From NCBI RefSeq assembly GCF_036898095.1, contig NC_090751.1, forward strand, positions 76,679,716-76,743,715: a DNA stretch of 64,000 nucleotides, in the 5' to 3' direction. The notes below the pieces were generated by a model, which searched no databases, had not been told where the DNA came from, and saw only the letters and a list, made by a program, of their open reading frames with translations. Of the stretch, positions 45,871 through 57,309 are shown in pieces. A program made the translations under genes and the position numbers. Within the stretch, counting starts at the first letter, position 1; the number at the start of each line of letters is the position of its first letter. This DNA comes from Palaemon carinicauda (taxonomy: Eukaryota; Arthropoda; Malacostraca; Decapoda; Palaemonidae).

Positions 45871-47716
45871 GAAAGGAACCGGAGGATTCGTAGGCAGGGT
45901 TGTATGCAGGTGAGGGCATCCAAGAGGGGTTGGGCTGTGTACCAGGGGGAGCAGCGAGGTAGACTACCTGCTGAGGAGGCGCCTGTTGTCGAGAAGTCGA
46001 GGCCGCGGAAGGCTGTGGGGACGAGGTACCCCGGGCCGCCTTGTAAGGACTAAACCTCTGCTTCTTTTTGAAGAACGTGTGTCTCTGGGGTTCAAACCTC
46101 TTTTTGGCTGAGAGACCCCACCTTACCTGCAAATTCTGGTTTGCCCTCGCTGCGTCCTGAAGAACCTTATCCACCTCGGTCTGAGGGAAGAGGGTCTTAC
46201 CCCAGCAGGAGGACGCTATCAGTCTGTTCGGCTCATGCCTGATGGTGGCCTCCGACAGAACGAACTTCCTGCAACTAACCCGAGCTGACCAGAAGTCATG
46301 GAGGTCTATTTGGTAGGATAGCAGCTGGTTCTTTGTGGCGACTCTGAACAGCGTTTCCTCTGGGTAAAGAGATGCTAGGGACTCCATGGAGGTGATGGAT
46401 TGGAGGGACCTAGCAAGTCTAGTACGGGTCTCGAACTCAGTTTTGAGAAGACTCTCTATTAATCTGGGAAGCTTCTCAGAGAAAAGAGTAGAGGCACAGT
46501 CCGGGTCTAGTTTCCCCACCGTGAAGGTAGAAGCCGCAGCATCCCAGGCTGCCGAGGTACCCGGAATAAGCAAAGAGGTGGGGTCCGTCTCCTTGAGAGC
46601 CGGCATGGAAAAGCCTTCCTTGATGGCCTGTATAGTCAGCTCTGTGACTTTGTCTATGAGCGGCAAAGAGATGGAGGCCGCTGTCGTAAGAATAGTGTAG
46701 GAACCTTTGTGTGGGGTGAGCTTGGAGTTAATACACCCCCACTCTGATAGTGTTCTGGCCCAGATAGCCTGGGCCTGCTCTTTTGGAAATATGACTGTTT
46801 CCTTCGGTACCTTGTCCATACGGACCAATGCATGTTCCTTTAACCGTACAAAACCATTGAACGGGAATGCTAGGCCCGGGGGATAGAACTCCAGGTCCTC
46901 TAGAGGGCGGGTGCCCATGCCCTCCAGAGTTAGGGAACCATCTACGAATGGAGCATGCAAGGCAAACCGCCAAGGATTGTTTTTATCGAAGGGCGGCAGC
47001 TTCGATGCGTCTGGAGCAGAAGGGGGAGGAAACTGAGTTCCGGCGCGGATCAGAGTAGCCATCATATCCTTAATCTCTGTTATTGCACCAGAGTGATGTT
47101 GAACTTGATCCCTGACCAATCCTTTGATCAGTTGGATGGGGAGATCAGCCCAGGGTACCTGAAAGCCACCCGTTGGTTTTTTCTTGGATTTGGTAGACTT
47201 AGACTTCTTAGGAGTAGTGGTTTTACGAGGAGCAATATGAATATCAGGAGCTGTCGAGGGTCCGGGGACCGGTGACGTTGATACTGGCAAAGCTGAAGTC
47301 TTATAAGTTCGAAGTGGCTTCACCTTGGGTCGTACGGAGGCAGAGGGATCCCGAGGAGAAGCCTTAGAGTTATCAAAACCTAGAAAGGAAGAGGTAGGAG
47401 AGGGAGTAGGAGAGAAAAGGGTTTCCACCAACTCGGCACCACTTACCTGCTCGTCCCTGGGTTCTACGTCTATATCCAGACCAGCCATGTCCATCGGTAC
47501 GAGGGGTTCGTCCTCCACGGAAATGGTAGCCCTGACTTCTTCAATTAAAGGGGCAGCAAGGTCAGGGGAGACTGCAGCAGTAGTCGAGCCTGGGAAGAGG
47601 CGGGAGGCCATGTCCCCATCGAGGAGATAGGGTGCGCCAGACGGGGCATTCCTGCCAAAGCCCGACACCCACGGACGAAGAGTAGCCCTTGCTGAACGAA
47701 GAGAGACATCATCGGC
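45758..47716 (-). CDS. DIRS D Gag, main exon (intact)
   Basis: Open for over 650 codons from the splice acceptor (TCTTACAG, AG at 47717-47718): ADDVSLRSARATLRPWVSGF, an acidic region, a Pro/Ser/Lys linker (TTPKKSKSTKSKKK), and a core of about 350 residues. The core includes KNNPWRFALHAPFVDGSLTL, FYPPGLAFPFNGF, DKVPKETVIFPKEQAQA, STFTVGKLDPDCASTLFSEK, FVLSEATIRHEPNRLI and CWGKTLFP. The tail is Gln/Ala-rich then Arg/Gly-rich (RGSFRGRGQFRQRGGPRARG). No CCHC knuckle is present; the RG tail is the likely nucleic-acid-binding part. The last 113 bp also encode the acidic start of RT in another frame. Confidence 0.85.
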   Translation of the reverse strand, partial: ADDVSLRSARATLRPWVSGFGRNAPSGAPYLLDGDMASRLFPGSTTAAVSPDLAAPLIEEVRATISVEDEPLVPMDMAGLDIDVEPRDEQVSGAELVETLFSPTPSPTSSFLGFDNSKASPRDPSASVRPKVKPLRTYKTSALPVSTSPVPGPSTAPDIHIAPRKTTTPKKSKSTKSKKKPTGGFQVPWADLPIQLIKGLVRDQVQHHSGAITEIKDMMATLIRAGTQFPPPSAPDASKLPPFDKNNPWRFALHAPFVDGSLTLEGMGTRPLEDLEFYPPGLAFPFNGFVRLKEHALVRMDKVPKETVIFPKEQAQAIWARTLSEWGCINSKLTPHKGSYTILTTAASISLPLIDKVTELTIQAIKEGFSMPALKETDPTSLLIPGTSAAWDAAASTFTVGKLDPDCASTLFSEKLPRLIESLLKTEFETRTRLARSLQSITSMESLASLYPEETLFRVATKNQLLSYQIDLHDFWSARVSCRKFVLSEATIRHEPNRLIASSCWGKTLFPQTEVDKVLQDAARANQNLQVRWGLSAKKRFEPQRHTFFKKKQRFSPYKAARGTSSPQPSAASTSRQQAPPQQVVYLAAPPGTQPNPSWMPSPAYNPAYESSGSFRGYPRGSFRGRGQFRQRGGPRARGSRGGRGPKFTPSQ

Positions 47717-47845
47717 CTGTAAGATTTGCAGTGATTAGTGATGGAGGAGGGGGTTTGCCCTCCAAAATATACTGTGTATATCAAATTCATGTCTATATTA
47801 GTGTCTGCCAATGAGAAATAAGGAACAAAGGGAAAACCCACTTAC
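47717..47845 (-). other. Predicted 129-bp phase-0 intron in DIRS D gag
   Basis: Donor GTAAGTGGG right after ...LLNDD; acceptor CAAATCTTACAG before GCCGAT. Both flanking exons are open and in frame when joined. Same place and phase as in element B, whereas F reads through. Confidence 0.7.
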
Positions 47846-48034
47846 ATCATCATTCAGTAGAACTGACGACAGCTCGTAACAGAGCGAGCACAAATCCGGG
47901 AACCAAACTGGGTATTGGGCCTGTCCCGGTTCCTGGATAAAGGGAATGGAGCAGTGTGCATGAGACCGGCAGAGGTCATGCCCAACGGGGTCGCTGAACG
48001 AGGCAGGGCATCCTTCAGCAGTACAACGGGCCTT
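47846..48034 (-). CDS. DIRS D Gag N-terminal Cys/His exon (intact)
   Basis: 63 codons between a TTCTTTTACAG acceptor (AG at 48035-48036) and a GTAAGT donor. Reads KARCTAEGCPASF, VGHDLCRSHAHC, then WFPDLCSLCYELSSVLLNDD. Spacing is C-x4-C-x9-H-x2-C-x2-H-x2-C-x21-C-x2-C, with the same ligands as B, E and F and a longer loop before the last pair. Eight ligands would suit two zinc ions. Not a CCHC knuckle, C2H2 finger or RING I can name. Start codon must lie in an earlier exon. Confidence 0.75.
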
Positions 48035-48036
48035 CT

Positions 48037-49679
48037 GTAAAAGAAAGGAGACATGAGTCTGGTGTTTCTTGAAACTCTGATAAGGGGATAAAAATCCTAT
48101 TATTTTAGAGTTCCGGCACTCACTGAATTCCCTAAGCACCCATATTGCATTGACCAAACAACCGAATATTAACTTCAAGTTGATACCGCCCCATACCATT
48201 GTTGGCACTTTAATATCCAATTGTTTGTATATTTGTAATGCACCTAATGTCTGTTAATGACATAAGGATAATTAACTTAAAGCAATCCGCCGACCTCCAA
48301 GGGTCGGGGAAGCAGTGACATGCCCTTAAAATAAATATAAACACCAGCCTTAGCTAAAGGAAAGGCAAATATAAGTGTGAAGTGTTTTGGCGACCTCCGG
48401 TGAAGCCGGAGCTCCGGTGAGGCCGGAGCGTAATGAAATGTCCTGAATAAAGGAGCCTTAGCTAAAGGCAAGGCAAATATAAGTGTGAAGTGTATGGGCG
48501 ACCTCCGGTGACGCCGGAGGATAATGAGATGCCCTGAATAATTCAATTGTGAAAGATAAAAAGCTAAGCCGCAGCTAAAGTCTAAAGCTTAGATTATAGT
48601 AAAGCGTATTTACGATCTCCGGTGAGGCCGAAGGGAGAAGAAAGGTCCTGAATAATTATTGTGAATAACAAACACAGTTGTAATAACAAAGGCTATTGTG
48701 GATATGGCCGTGGCCTGAGACCGGAGTAAGGGCCACCGGAGGGTCGTATCTAAACAATATGAAGCCCGTCCCATGTAGTAAACAATATAAATATAACAAT
48801 AGAACGAAAGTTATTGAGAATCCCTCATGGCGGAGTATAACTCAAGGCGGAGTGGAAAACGTTCATAACTACTCCCGAGCCGTAACGGGGAGAGGACGAA
48901 ACACGGACCAAAATAACGCTAACAATTGAAAAGTCACGAAAAATAAATAACTCGTAAGTTATCATCCACCCAGAGGGGGAGAGGTGAGGGAGGGAGAACC
49001 CGTTGAACGCACAAAACGGAAAACGGGAAATCCGCTCCCCCACCGGAGCTAAGAAAGAAAACGAGAGAAAGGGGTAACTCGTGACTGCGAACAGAAAACG
49101 GGGACCCCAAGCTCTCGCTCTCTTAAACACAAAAACAGGACTAAAAAACACACAACACTATTATAAACGTATAAAATAAACCTGTACATCCATAAAACAC
49201 TACGATCGAAGAATAGAACTGCTAAAACTTAAAATAAATAGCACAGTCGAGTGACGAACGCCTCGGAGGGGCGGGTACTAAACAAATACAAAGCTAAATC
49301 GCTATCTCGTTCGTAGGCTGGACTTACTAGCAAAAAGTACCATGAGCATAAATACACAAAAAAATAAAAATAATAACGGTTCTAAAGGCATAAGGCCAGG
49401 GACTTAACCAAGAACCTAAGTGACAGAGTACTAAACGGGCAGACAAAGATGAATTCCCAAACAAGTGAACAAACAATGGCCGCCATGAATGGCCAGACGG
49501 GAATAATAAAACAGACTATACTGGATATAAAACAAAAGCCCGGTACAATAAAAAACTGTCAAAACAAACTATGGTACTTAACATTGGAATGTGTGAAGAT
49601 GGAGCTTCAGACATGACAAAATAAATCCACGATTGATAAAAAAGACCGAGAGCACAACAAAACAATTCAACACTTTAGA
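48037..49679 (-). other. DIRS D 5' region with internal repeats
   Basis: No supported gene except the leader (49578-49614). At 48285-48640 three to four imperfect copies of a unit occur, carrying AGCCTTAGCTAAAGG, AAATATAAGTGTGAAGTGT and GCGACCTCCGGTGA.GCCGGAG (starts near 48347, 48462; partial near 48290 and 48600). The CCGGTGAGGCCGGAG core is itself a small inverted repeat. These correspond in place to the GC-rich hairpins of A, E and F. Confidence 0.55.
49578..49614 (-). other. DIRS D leader mini-ORF
   Basis: ATG at 49612-49614: MSEAPSSHIPM followed by LST. Ser/Pro-rich like the other leaders and ending near a GTACCA that may be a splice donor. Link to Gag not proven. Confidence 0.3.
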
Positions 49680-49988
49680 TTCCAAAAAAAAGGATGATGT
49701 TCAGATGGCGCTCGCGTCGTGGCGTGGGTGGTGTGGCGCTGGGGGTTTGGCTAGGGCCTTTGTATCGGCCCATCCCTTTGACGAAGGAATTAACTAAATG
49801 GAAGACAACCTGTGAATAGTGGATTTCACGCGCCTTTGCTTTATACACGACACCCAAAAGGTGCTCGCGCGAGGGTTGTAACCTCAGCATTCCATGCTTT
49901 TATCTTTCTCTGGTATAATTGGAAGGTTTTATCAGAAAAGATATACAAGAAGGACTCTTTCACCGGGCGCCACAGGTCGACCCAGAAA
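49680..49988. repeat. DIRS D 5' ITR
   Basis: Inverse of 42134-42430 with only a handful of differences. Outer tip CACAGGTCGACCCAG pairs with the ICR second half at 42545. Confidence 0.9.
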
Positions 49989-50911
<923 letters not shown>

Positions 50912-51148
50912 TGTACCGCGGGTCTTTCACACACACTTTTACGCTGTAAGGTTTTTGCCTCTTTTTTTTTTTTATCTCTTTCTCTTTCCTGCACTGATAA
51001 CAGAACCTGTTTAAGCTTGCCTTTGCATGTTTGAGTTTGTTTGAAGTTTTGTGACAATCTTGGTCGGGATTGCTTGTATACAAACTAGTCGTCTGTTGAA
51101 TTAAGAGTTACATTCAACTCGCCTCACTGTTAAGAGCCACATCGCACA
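50912..51148 (+). repeat. Gypsy 5' LTR
   Basis: TG...CA ends. Shares CACTGATAACAGAACCTG, TTTAAGCTTGC and TTGCTTGTATA.AAACT with 62547-62780. An ATTAAG/ATAAAG signal near the end may be the polyadenylation site. Confidence 0.8.
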
Positions 51149-51166
51149 TTGGTGACACACTGAGTG
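51149..51166 (+). promoter_or_regulatory. Gypsy primer-binding site
   Basis: TTGGTGACACACTGAGTG directly after the 5' LTR. TGG-start PBS as usual; the tRNA was not identified. Confidence 0.6.
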
Positions 51167-51211
51167 ATCAGCTCCTCACTGCTTTTTTTTTTTTGCTCTA
51201 CCCTTGTTACA

Positions 51212-51808
51212 ATGCCACCCACTGATCCTACCTCTGTAGCCCACGCTGCCTTATTGAAACTGCCACTATTCACCATCAGAGAAGCGTTCGGTTGGTTCCA
51301 GCATGCCTAAGTTCAGTTTCGCATCAAGGGTGTGACTCGTTCAAGCAGCAAAGTAAACTATGTTTCAGCGGCTATCCACAATACACTGTCAGAGAAATCT
51401 TCGACTGGCCTTGCAACCAAGGGGCGCCCCCATAGCCAAGCTGTATAGCCTAGCTTTTCCAGCTCTGTCATCAGATATTAGTGGACAAAAAGGCTTCGCT
51501 ACCCTAAGGGAAATGACCAGTTTCGCTCGTTTGCATCCTGCCGCAGACGGTTCTCCTCGGAGAGTGAATCTACTTCGTCCCTCTTGGGTACAATGGCTAC
51601 CCGTACCTGATTGCGCCGTTATCCGCAATGTCGATATCTTGCCCATGGACCTGATGACCAAAGTCGACGCCCCTATGGACAGCCTATTCACCAACTATAA
51701 GACCCCTATCAATGCCTCCCCTATTGAGAGAGAGGACAACTACTCAACACTGAGCGATGATGATGTGAATGCGGTAGGATACATATGCACAACCTTTGAC
51801 ACTCCAGA
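51212..51808 (+). pseudogene. Gypsy gag, 5' part, broken
   Basis: ATG at 51212: MPPTDPTSVAHAALLKLPLF, then EAFGWFQHA, TAA, VQFRIKGVTRSSSKVNYVSA. This is the usual N-terminal matrix/capsid start of arthropod Ty3/gypsy elements. After about 51380 the frame and similarity are lost. A 150-codon open stretch (51360-51812) has no recognisable Gag motif and may be rearranged pol or foreign sequence. Interrupted at 51808 by LINE H. Confidence 0.65.
51796..51808. repeat. Left target duplication of LINE H
   Basis: TTGACACTCCAGA, repeated exactly at 59268-59280 on the far side of LINE H. Confidence 0.9.
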
Positions 51809-51812
51809 TTGA

Positions 51813-51860
51813 TTGATTTAAAGTTTTCAGGCATCCTGACATCTAAGGTCATTGACACCG
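51813..51860 (-). repeat. 48-bp direct repeat around LINE G, left copy
   Basis: Matches 53349-53396 with about two mismatches (CAGGCATCCTGACATCTAAGG). It is the 3' terminus of LINE H. It is either a long target duplication of LINE G or a second, severely truncated H copy. Confidence 0.8.
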
Positions 51861-53345
51861 ATATTTATTTTATATAAAAATTAATAGAGTATTCAATTAA
51901 AACCATATTATTATTATTATTACTATCCAAGCTACAACCCTAGTTGGAAAAGCAAGATGCTATAAGCCCAGGGGCTCCAACAGGGAAAAATAGCCCAGTG
52001 AGGAAAGGAAATAAGGAAATAAATAAATGAAGGGAACAAATTAACAATAAATCATTCTGAAATAAGTAACAACGTCAAAACAGACACGTCATATATAAAC
52101 TATTAACAACATCAAAAACAAATATGTCATAAATAAACTATAAAAAGACTCATGTTCGCCTGGTCAACAAAAAAGCATTTGCTCCAACTTTGAACTTTTG
52201 AAGTTCTACTGATTCAACCACCCGATTAGGAAGATCATTCCACAACTTGGTAACAGCTGGAATAAAACTTCTAGAGTACTGCGTAGTATTGAGCCTTGTG
52301 ATGGAGAAGGCCTGGCTATTAGAATTAACTGCCTGCCTAGTATTACGAACAGGATGGAATTGTCCTGGGAGATCTGAATGTAAAGGATGGTCAGAGTTAT
52401 GAAAAATCTTATGCAACATGCATAATGAACTAATTGAACGACGGTGCCAGACATTAATATCTAGATCAGGAATAAGAAATTTAATAGAACGTAAGTTTCT
52501 GTCCAACAAATTAAGATGAGAATCAGCAGCTGAAGACCAGACAGGAGAACAATACTCAAAACACGGTAGAATGAAAGAATTAAAACACTTCTTCAGAATA
52601 GATTGATCACCAAAAATCTTGAAAGACTTTCTCAATAAGCCTATTTTTTGTGCAATTGAAGAAGACACAAACCTTATATGTTTCTCAAAAGTAAATTTAC
52701 TGTCGAGAATCACACCTAAAATTTTGAAAGAGTCATACATATTTAAAGAAACATTATCAATACTGAGATCCGGATGTTGAGGAGCCACCGTCCTTGACCT
52801 ACTTACAATCATACTTTGAGTTTTGTTAGGATTCGACTTCATACCCCATAATTTGCACCAAGCACTAATTCTAGCTAAATCTCTATTAAGGGATTCACCA
52901 ACCCTAGATCTACATTCAGGGGATGGAATTGATGCAAAGAGAGTAGCATCATCTGCATATGCAACAAGCTTGTTTTCTAGGCCAAACCACATGTCATGTG
53001 TATATAGTATGAAAAGTAAAGGGCCAAGAACACTACCCTGTGGAACACCGGATATCACATTCCTATAATCACTATGGTGCCCATCAACAACAACTCTTTG
53101 AGATCTATTACTTAAAAAATCAATAATAATGCTAAGAAACGACCCACCCACTCCCAACTGTTTCAGTTTGAAAACAAGGGCCTCATGATTAACACGGTCA
53201 AAGGCAGCACTAAAATCAAGGCCAATCATACATACTTCCCGACCACAATCAAGGGATTTCTGTACAGCATTGGAGATTGTAAGAAGTTGACTGTCATTAT
53301 AAAAGTTAAAGTTTTCAGAAGACCTGCTTCTGAAATAAATCTTAA
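51861..53345 (-). mobile_element. LINE G, 5'-truncated non-LTR retrotransposon nested in LINE H
   Basis: 1.5 kb on the minus strand: truncated RT ORF, 3' UTR (51861-52149) with (ATT)n at 51908-51926 and the block CAAGCTACAACCCTAGTTGG, which I recall as a common repeat in penaeid shrimp sequence. It lies between two 48-bp direct repeats of the H terminus. Confidence 0.8.
52150..53345 (-). CDS. LINE G reverse transcriptase, C-terminal part, uninterrupted
   Basis: Nearly 400 open codons without a stop. RT palm: CMIGLDFSAAFDRVNHEALV (first catalytic Asp), SGVPQGSVLGPLLFILYTHD and LVAYADDATLFASI (YADD intact). After the palm: KILGVILDSKFTFEKHI, CFEYCSPVWSSAA and a C-terminal KLWNDLPNRVVES motif seen in CR1/Jockey-type LINEs. 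The fingers domain and endonuclease are missing (5' truncation; the frame opens in LINE H sequence). Intactness suggests a recent insertion; it cannot be autonomous. Confidence 0.85.
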
Positions 53346-53399
53346 GTGATTGATTTGAAGTTTTCAGGCATCCTGACATCTAAGGTCATTGACGCCGTA

Positions 53400-56300
53400 A
53401 ATATATCTAAAAATGCCGCTCGTATAGTAGGACATATCATGTCCAAGAACCTTGGCAAGGATAAACCTGCCATCCTTACCTCGAGCCATAAACAGATATC
53501 TATTTCTCAAGTTATTTCAATTAGGGCATTCTGTCAACAAATGCCTCACTGTTAAAGGTACCAAACAGTTGTTACAATACGGTTGGTGTTGGCCCTTCAG
53601 CAGAAACTGTGTGTCAACCGTGTGTGACTAATATGGAGACAACAAAGAGTCGTCTCCCATTTTTGGGGCATCATGCCATACCTCCAAGAAGATATGACAT
53701 TTGTTATTTCTCTGTTTTATTGCCATTTAGACTATCCCAGTGCTGTTAACATTTATTATAAAATAATTTCTTGATGTTACGTAGGAAATCATTACGGGGA
53801 ATGGGATACCTTCTTGGTAGCAACTCGGATGCCGCATTCTTCGTCAGTAAATCTGCCTACTCATTCCCAGACACACCTACATGTGATAGAACTCAACAAA
53901 GTCGAACCATTATACCTCTCTGTCCAATAATAAAAAGCCATTCTAAAATCATTAAAACTAGAGGGTTACTAGAATTAAAAACTTCTAAATCTTGAAGAAC
54001 ACTCCTTGCATCACTAAAAATTGTAAAGTTACCCTCCTTTTTCAACGCTATTTTCTCAGTAGTGGTTAGTGTGCCATACCGTTCGGCAGTACATATGGAA
54101 GCTGTTAGAGAAAGTGCACCTCTACAATTAAAACCACTACTATGTACTCCAAATCCAACGTTAGCATCAGATTTAGAGCCATCAGTATATATGAATGTCG
54201 ATCCCCTATATTCTGCAACATTTTCCATAAAAAGAGAACTGGATTCTAAGTCAGTCATATTCTTCATAATTTCAATAAAGTATTTACAAAAAGATACCTC
54301 AGGTAAATTTCATGGAGGTGTTGATGATACTTTAAATGGAAGCACCATAATTCCAATTATATCAAGACTGTTTAATAATTGTTTCACCCGAAAGCCATAA
54401 GGTTGAGGAGATTTTGGGTGCAACTCAAAGTATGTTGAGTGCCTTACAAGGCTTGCAGTCTGAAAGGCTGAAAAATTAGGGAGTCTTTGCAATCTAAACC
54501 CATACCGAATAATAGACGGCATTCGGTAAAGGTCTAGAGGCAACTCTCCAGCATCTACAAGGAGACTTGGGATAGGTGATGTTCTAAATGCTACTGTGGA
54601 CAATCTAATACCAGCATTATGTATTGAATCTAACATTTTTAACCGGCTTGAGGTGGCTGAAGAGTATATTTCACATCCATAACTAATTTTGAAAAAATCA
54701 AGGCCTTGTATAATTCTAAAACAGTATTGCAGTCTGCCCCCATGATGTATGGGACAATACTTTTAAAAGAGTCAGAGCCTCAAGACATCTAGCTTTTAAC
54801 GCTTTCAAATGAGAAACCCATGTAAGCCTACAATCAAATATCAACCCTAAAAATTTAGCTTCACTTCCACATGGGATCCGTTGACCTTTAATGTATATAT
54901 CTGGGTCTGGATGTACTCCCTGGATACAACAAAAATGAACAATAGTAGTTTTCCTTGTTGAGAACTTAAATCCACTCATATCGGCCCACTGGATAAATTT
55001 GTCAATTGAGAGTTGTATTATTTTCTCAACCATTGCCATTCTAGCTCCAGCAAATGATATGGAGAGATCATCCACAAATAATGTTGAGAGAACATCCCAG
55101 GGAATGACTGAGGATATCCCATTAATTGCTAGTGCAAACAGGGTTACACTCAGCACACTACCTTGAGGAACTCCTTCTTCCTAGCATTTACTCTCTGATA
55201 GAGTTTCCCCCACTCTCACTTGAAAAACTCTATATGAAAGAAATGACTGAATAAATAGTGGTAGCTCTCCTCTTAGTCCAAACTCATGAATTCTTTTAAG
55301 TATACCATATCTCCATGTGGTATCATGTGCCTTTTTAAGGTAAAAAAAGACTGTCACATGGTGCTGTTTGGAAGTAAAGGCTTCAGAAATAGAGGACTTA
55401 AGTCGTATCAACACATCAGTCGTTGAGTGCATTTTTCTGAATCCACATTGAATGGGTGATAAAATACCCTTCTTTTCAAGGTACCACATCAACCTTGCAT
55501 TGACCATCTTCTCCATGATTTTACATAAACAAGATGTCAATGCAATTGGCCTCCAATTTGCTGCTAAAAACTTGTCCTTACCAGGTTTTAAAAATGCTCA
55601 AATAATGGCTAGTTCCCAAACACTTGGATAACTATGATCATGCCATATTCTATTAATAATGCTTAAAATAAATAACTTCATATAAAAAGGTGCATGTTTA
55701 ATTATTGCATATGGAATTCCATCGGGTCCAGGGGATGTATTGTTACACGTAGCAAGTGATGAATTAAATTCTCTTTCAGTAAAAGGAGACTTGTATGACT
55801 CTTCCTTTCTTGTTGATAAATTTAAAACTTTCATTTCTTCAATGCTCCTATACTGGTAACCAGGAGCTGCTTCACACTTGCATGATACATTTGAAAAACG
55901 GTCAGCCAGGGCATTGCTAACTTCGGTTGCTCCAGTCATATACTGACCATTCACCCTCAACACTGGTGGTGGGTTTGAGGTGAATTTGCCGGCTATTTTT
56001 TCACTTTCTTCCACACAGATGATAGTGGTGTTCTACTGCTAGTGGAGGAAACAAATGACACCCAAGACTGGCGCCTAGCTTCTTTCATGGCACGACAGAA
56101 ATGTGCTTTATATTTCTTGTATATGACTGAATTCTCCTCAGCACAGCACCTACGCAATCGAGTTAAAGACTTTCTTTTGGCTCCGTGCAGGGCAGTTAGT
56201 TCTGATGACCACTAGGGGACTGGTCATTGTTTGAATATCCCTGTTGTTTTGGGAATGAAATTGACTCCTGTTGTGTGAAGAGTTCCATTAAGTACGTCTA

Positions 56301-57060
56301 TGGCATCATCAACATTTTCAAACTGTTCTGCATTTCCTTCAATTTCACTAAGCTCCCGAAATCTATCCCAGTCCGCCTTATCAAGATTCCATTGATGTGA
56401 TCTCTGTAAAGGTGGACCATTGTTGGTGTTTATAATGATTGGTTCATGATCACTAGTACGCCAATCATCTAATGTTCTCCAATTAAAATCGAGAAGACAG
56501 TTAGAGCTTGCAACTGATAGGTCAATGCAGGAAAAGGTACCTGTTTGAACATGAAAGTGTGTGGGCTCTCCTGAATTAAGGAGTCCACCACCTATATTCT
56601 CCAAAATTGATGATATAATATTACCCCTTGCATTTGCCAAACATCACCCCATAAAGGATGTCTACTATTAATATCTCCTAGTAAGAGATAAGGTTGTGGG
56701 ATTTGTTTAATCACCTATACTATATTATCATATGAGACGTTATAATTTGGAGGCAAGTAAAGAGAACAGATTGTGTATTTTCTCACTATATCAGTCTGTA
56801 TAACCACTGCCTGCAGAGGGGTACAGATAGACAAAGATATTTGGGGAACATCTCGACGAACGTATATAAGACTTCCCCCATGGCTGCCTGCTCCCTGATC
56901 ATATGGTGTCCTATAGCTAACATACTCTCGAGGACAAGGAGTATTAGCATCGAACTTGCTTTCCTGTAGACATACAGTTATAGGGGAGTGCTCACGTATG
57001 AGGAGCTTAAGTTCTTCATATTTCACCCTTAAACCCTGGCAATTCCATTGCAGAATGGAG
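53400..57060 (-). pseudogene. LINE H ORF2: endonuclease, RT, RNase H, Cys/His tail
   Basis: Order on the minus strand: endonuclease (ILQWNCQGLRVKYEEL, VCLQESKF, later DWRTSDHEPI); RT (NTSPGPDGIPYAIIKH, CGFRKMHSTTDVLIRL, VFFYLKKAHDTTWRYGIL, LFVDDLSISF); RNase H (FIYTDGSKSDANVGFGVH, TAERYGTL, IFSDARSVLQ, LSHVGVSGNE then TAG); tail with PYCNNCLVPLTVRHLLTEC. The RT first Asp motif reads FFY where FFD is expected, so the catalytic Asp is lost. There are numerous stops and frameshifts (near 54290, 54700, 55170, 55560, 56020, 56640). Confidence 0.85.
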
Positions 57061-57309
57061 GAAAAAACTATGGTTTATTTTTTGGAAGACACCTTGGATG
57101 AAGTCTTCCCATTGGCAATATTTGATCTAACAATATTTCCGGGTGGTACTGTATCTCTAGAGAGGATCCTGATATAATGGGTTTTGTGTTCGTCTTTTTC
57201 TTTGTGTCCTTTTGATCTAATTGTTGAGGAGGATGGTGGACCTCAACTTGGATTTCTGATTTATTCAATTATCCTTCCAGTTGATGAGAAACATCAGCAG
57301 ATAAGACAT

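Larger units (their letters stand above)
42098..49988 (-). mobile_element. DIRS1-like retrotransposon D (full length, best preserved)
   Basis: 7.9-kb element on the minus strand: 5' ITR 49680-49988, leader, 5' region, Cys/His exon (47846-48034), intron, intact Gag (45758-47716), RT-RNase H-MT-like, tyrosine recombinase, 3' region, 3' ITR and ICR (42098-42595). The ITRs are near-identical over about 290 bp. The lesions are two homopolymer frameshifts plus two active-site substitutions (YLED in RT, Arg to Gln in the recombinase). No target duplication seen. Confidence 0.9.

Noticed and set aside
46386..47630. Plus-strand ORFs of about 100 codons
   Set aside because: They are antisense shadows of the intact DIRS D gag with no motif of their own.
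51360..51812. 150-codon ORF as a separate host gene
   Set aside because: It lies inside the gypsy element between gag and the LINE insertion, has no recognisable domain, and its end is set by the LINE target duplication.
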